DNA of 64,000 nucleotides from Sympetrum striolatum (taxonomy: Eukaryota; Arthropoda; Insecta; Odonata; Libellulidae), in NCBI GenBank assembly GCA_947579665.1, contig OX388347.1, positions 23,304,562-23,368,561 on the forward strand, written 5' to 3'. The notes beneath the pieces were generated by a model, which saw only the letters and a list, made by a program, of their open reading frames with translations, searched no databases and was not told the DNA's origin. This document shows, one piece after another, positions 63,099 to 64,000 of this stretch. Both the position numbers and the translations under genes were made by a program. Every line of letters starts with the position of its first letter. Position 1 is the stretch's first letter.

Positions 63099-63570
63099 CA
63101 TAACAAGCATTAGATTTCCTTCTTTCTTCAAAATCTTCAATGGCTAAAACCCTTCATCTAACCGAAAGTGACAGCTATTAATGTATGTGTTTTTGTATCT
63201 ATCGAATTCCAAATGACGGTCAGATACAGCTTCGAATGCAGTAACGAACGATTCGCGATTGGCGTCTCTTTGAAGATGCGTTGCAGATGGTAGACGCGAC
63301 AGAACGTGGCGTTCGGATCAGCCCACTCCTATGCTTTCGATTCTTCTGTCACTGTCAGTTTAGAATTTCTCCGATACACCTCCTAGATAGTTCTTCTGGA
63401 TAGAAATTACGACATTAAAAAAATAAAAGCACACGTTCTTGGAGGAAGACAAAGTCTGCGGAAGATCAGGAAGGCATATTCTCGAGAGATGATCGTTTCC
63501 TAAGCCGCGAAACTATATACACTTCTTGTTATATTAGCATCTCCTCTGTGACTGGTTAATTTCCTTCCTT
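63099..63570. other. Non-coding spacer
   Basis: Moderate AT content with no open frame of note. If the frame on its right were a gene, this would be downstream of its stop. Confidence 0.4.
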
Positions 63571-63783
63571 TCAATCTACGTCGTCATCTCCGATTTGACG
63601 GTGAACTTTATCAGCAATCTCTTGATAGGCTTGTCCAATAAATCTTGGTGAAATGTTTCTGTTCGGAATCTCTCGAAGGTTCTTGGATTTGACGTGCTGT
63701 TTCATGCAGAAAGGAGCGATTTTTCTGGTTCGCTCGTAATCATGACGATTTATCGATAAAACGGAAAGGTGAACGGGAGCCAT
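63571..63783 (-). CDS. Small hypothetical frame, minus strand
   Basis: A 70-codon frame starts at an ATG in fair context (CGATGGCT), directly after an in-frame stop, and ends in an acidic tail (GDDDVD). The middle (KQHVKSKNLREIPNRN) is basic and ends in RFIGQAYQEIADKVHRQI, a helix-like segment. I recognise no domain. The residue mix is more protein-like than in most frames here, but there is no independent support, and chance is a real alternative. Confidence 0.2.
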   Translation of the reverse strand: MAPVHLSVLSINRHDYERTRKIAPFCMKQHVKSKNLREIPNRNISPRFIGQAYQEIADKVHRQIGDDDVD

Positions 63784-64000
63784 CGACTATAACGTTATTC
63801 CCCTTTTCATTCATTACTGAAAAGAAATTATTCATTGAACTGCTCCCGTATCTTTATATCCCATTTAGTACGCAATGTCTCTGTCTCAGAGGTGAAGTTT
63901 TTAAGAATCAACCAATGAATTATATAGGTTAAAAACTGCGTTCTGTGTAAATAGAATGAAGGTTTACTTTTCTAAATTCCCGACCGCAGATGTGGAGCAA
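63784..64000. other. Edge of window, nothing supported
   Basis: AT-rich sequence with no recognised feature. Confidence 0.4.

Noticed and set aside
1..64000. CRISPR arrays, operons, bacterial or phage genes
   Set aside because: No regularly spaced repeats, no dense coding, no ribosome binding sites; the window is eukaryotic in character.

Overview
This window looks like non-coding, AT-rich nuclear DNA from an animal, most likely an arthropod. The evidence is indirect. There are no dense stop-free genes, operons or ribosome binding sites. The longest ATG-initiated frame is about 137 codons and matches nothing I recognise. Splice-like signals flank the best coding candidate, and several degraded eukaryotic transposable elements are present (mariner, a Tc1-type MITE, tRNA-derived SINEs, probable LINE tails). 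I cannot name the species. AT-rich stretches alternate with short GC-richer islands (for example about 6.6-7.6, 15.2-15.9, 18.8-19.1, 26.1-26.6, 38.2-38.7, 43.0-43.4, 47.2-48.4, 49.4-50.1 and 54.5-55.0 kb), but most islands show no convincing gene.

Layout. The left edge holds the best coding candidate: a probable last exon (275-458, + strand) whose peptide ends in a leucine heptad pattern. A weaker internal-exon candidate lies at 3959-4225. A minus-strand tRNA-derived SINE lies near 4.6 kb. From 5 to 19.6 kb I see no supported gene, but there are two striking purine-rich blocks (13.7-14.1 and 15.2-15.6 kb), and a pyrimidine-rich block lies earlier, at 0.7-0.9 kb. At 19.61-20.19 kb there is an internally deleted mariner element with perfect terminal inverted repeats, a TA target duplication and a frameshifted transposase C-terminus.

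The middle of the window has a GC-rich promoter-like island with two CCAAT boxes (26.1-26.6 kb), a 15-bp triplet repeat (28.3 kb), a minus-strand LINE-like tail (34.9 kb), a tRNA-like fragment (37.7 kb) and a long ATG-less open frame (41.1-41.4 kb, minus).

The right part has a cluster at 58.09-58.50 kb: a tRNA-shaped SINE head, a LINE-like tail and a foldback element with 51-bp arms. A compact 81-bp Tc1-type MITE lies at 63.0 kb, and a small minus-strand frame lies near the right edge.

The signal most worth pursuing is a shared structural motif at three places (29.8 kb minus, 46.8 kb plus, 58.4 kb plus). Each has a C(U/A)GANGA-like box, a short hairpin and GAAAC, two of them followed by GUC. 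This resembles the minimal hammerhead ribozymes known from Penelope-like retroelements, but all three carry an extra base before helix II, so activity is unproven.
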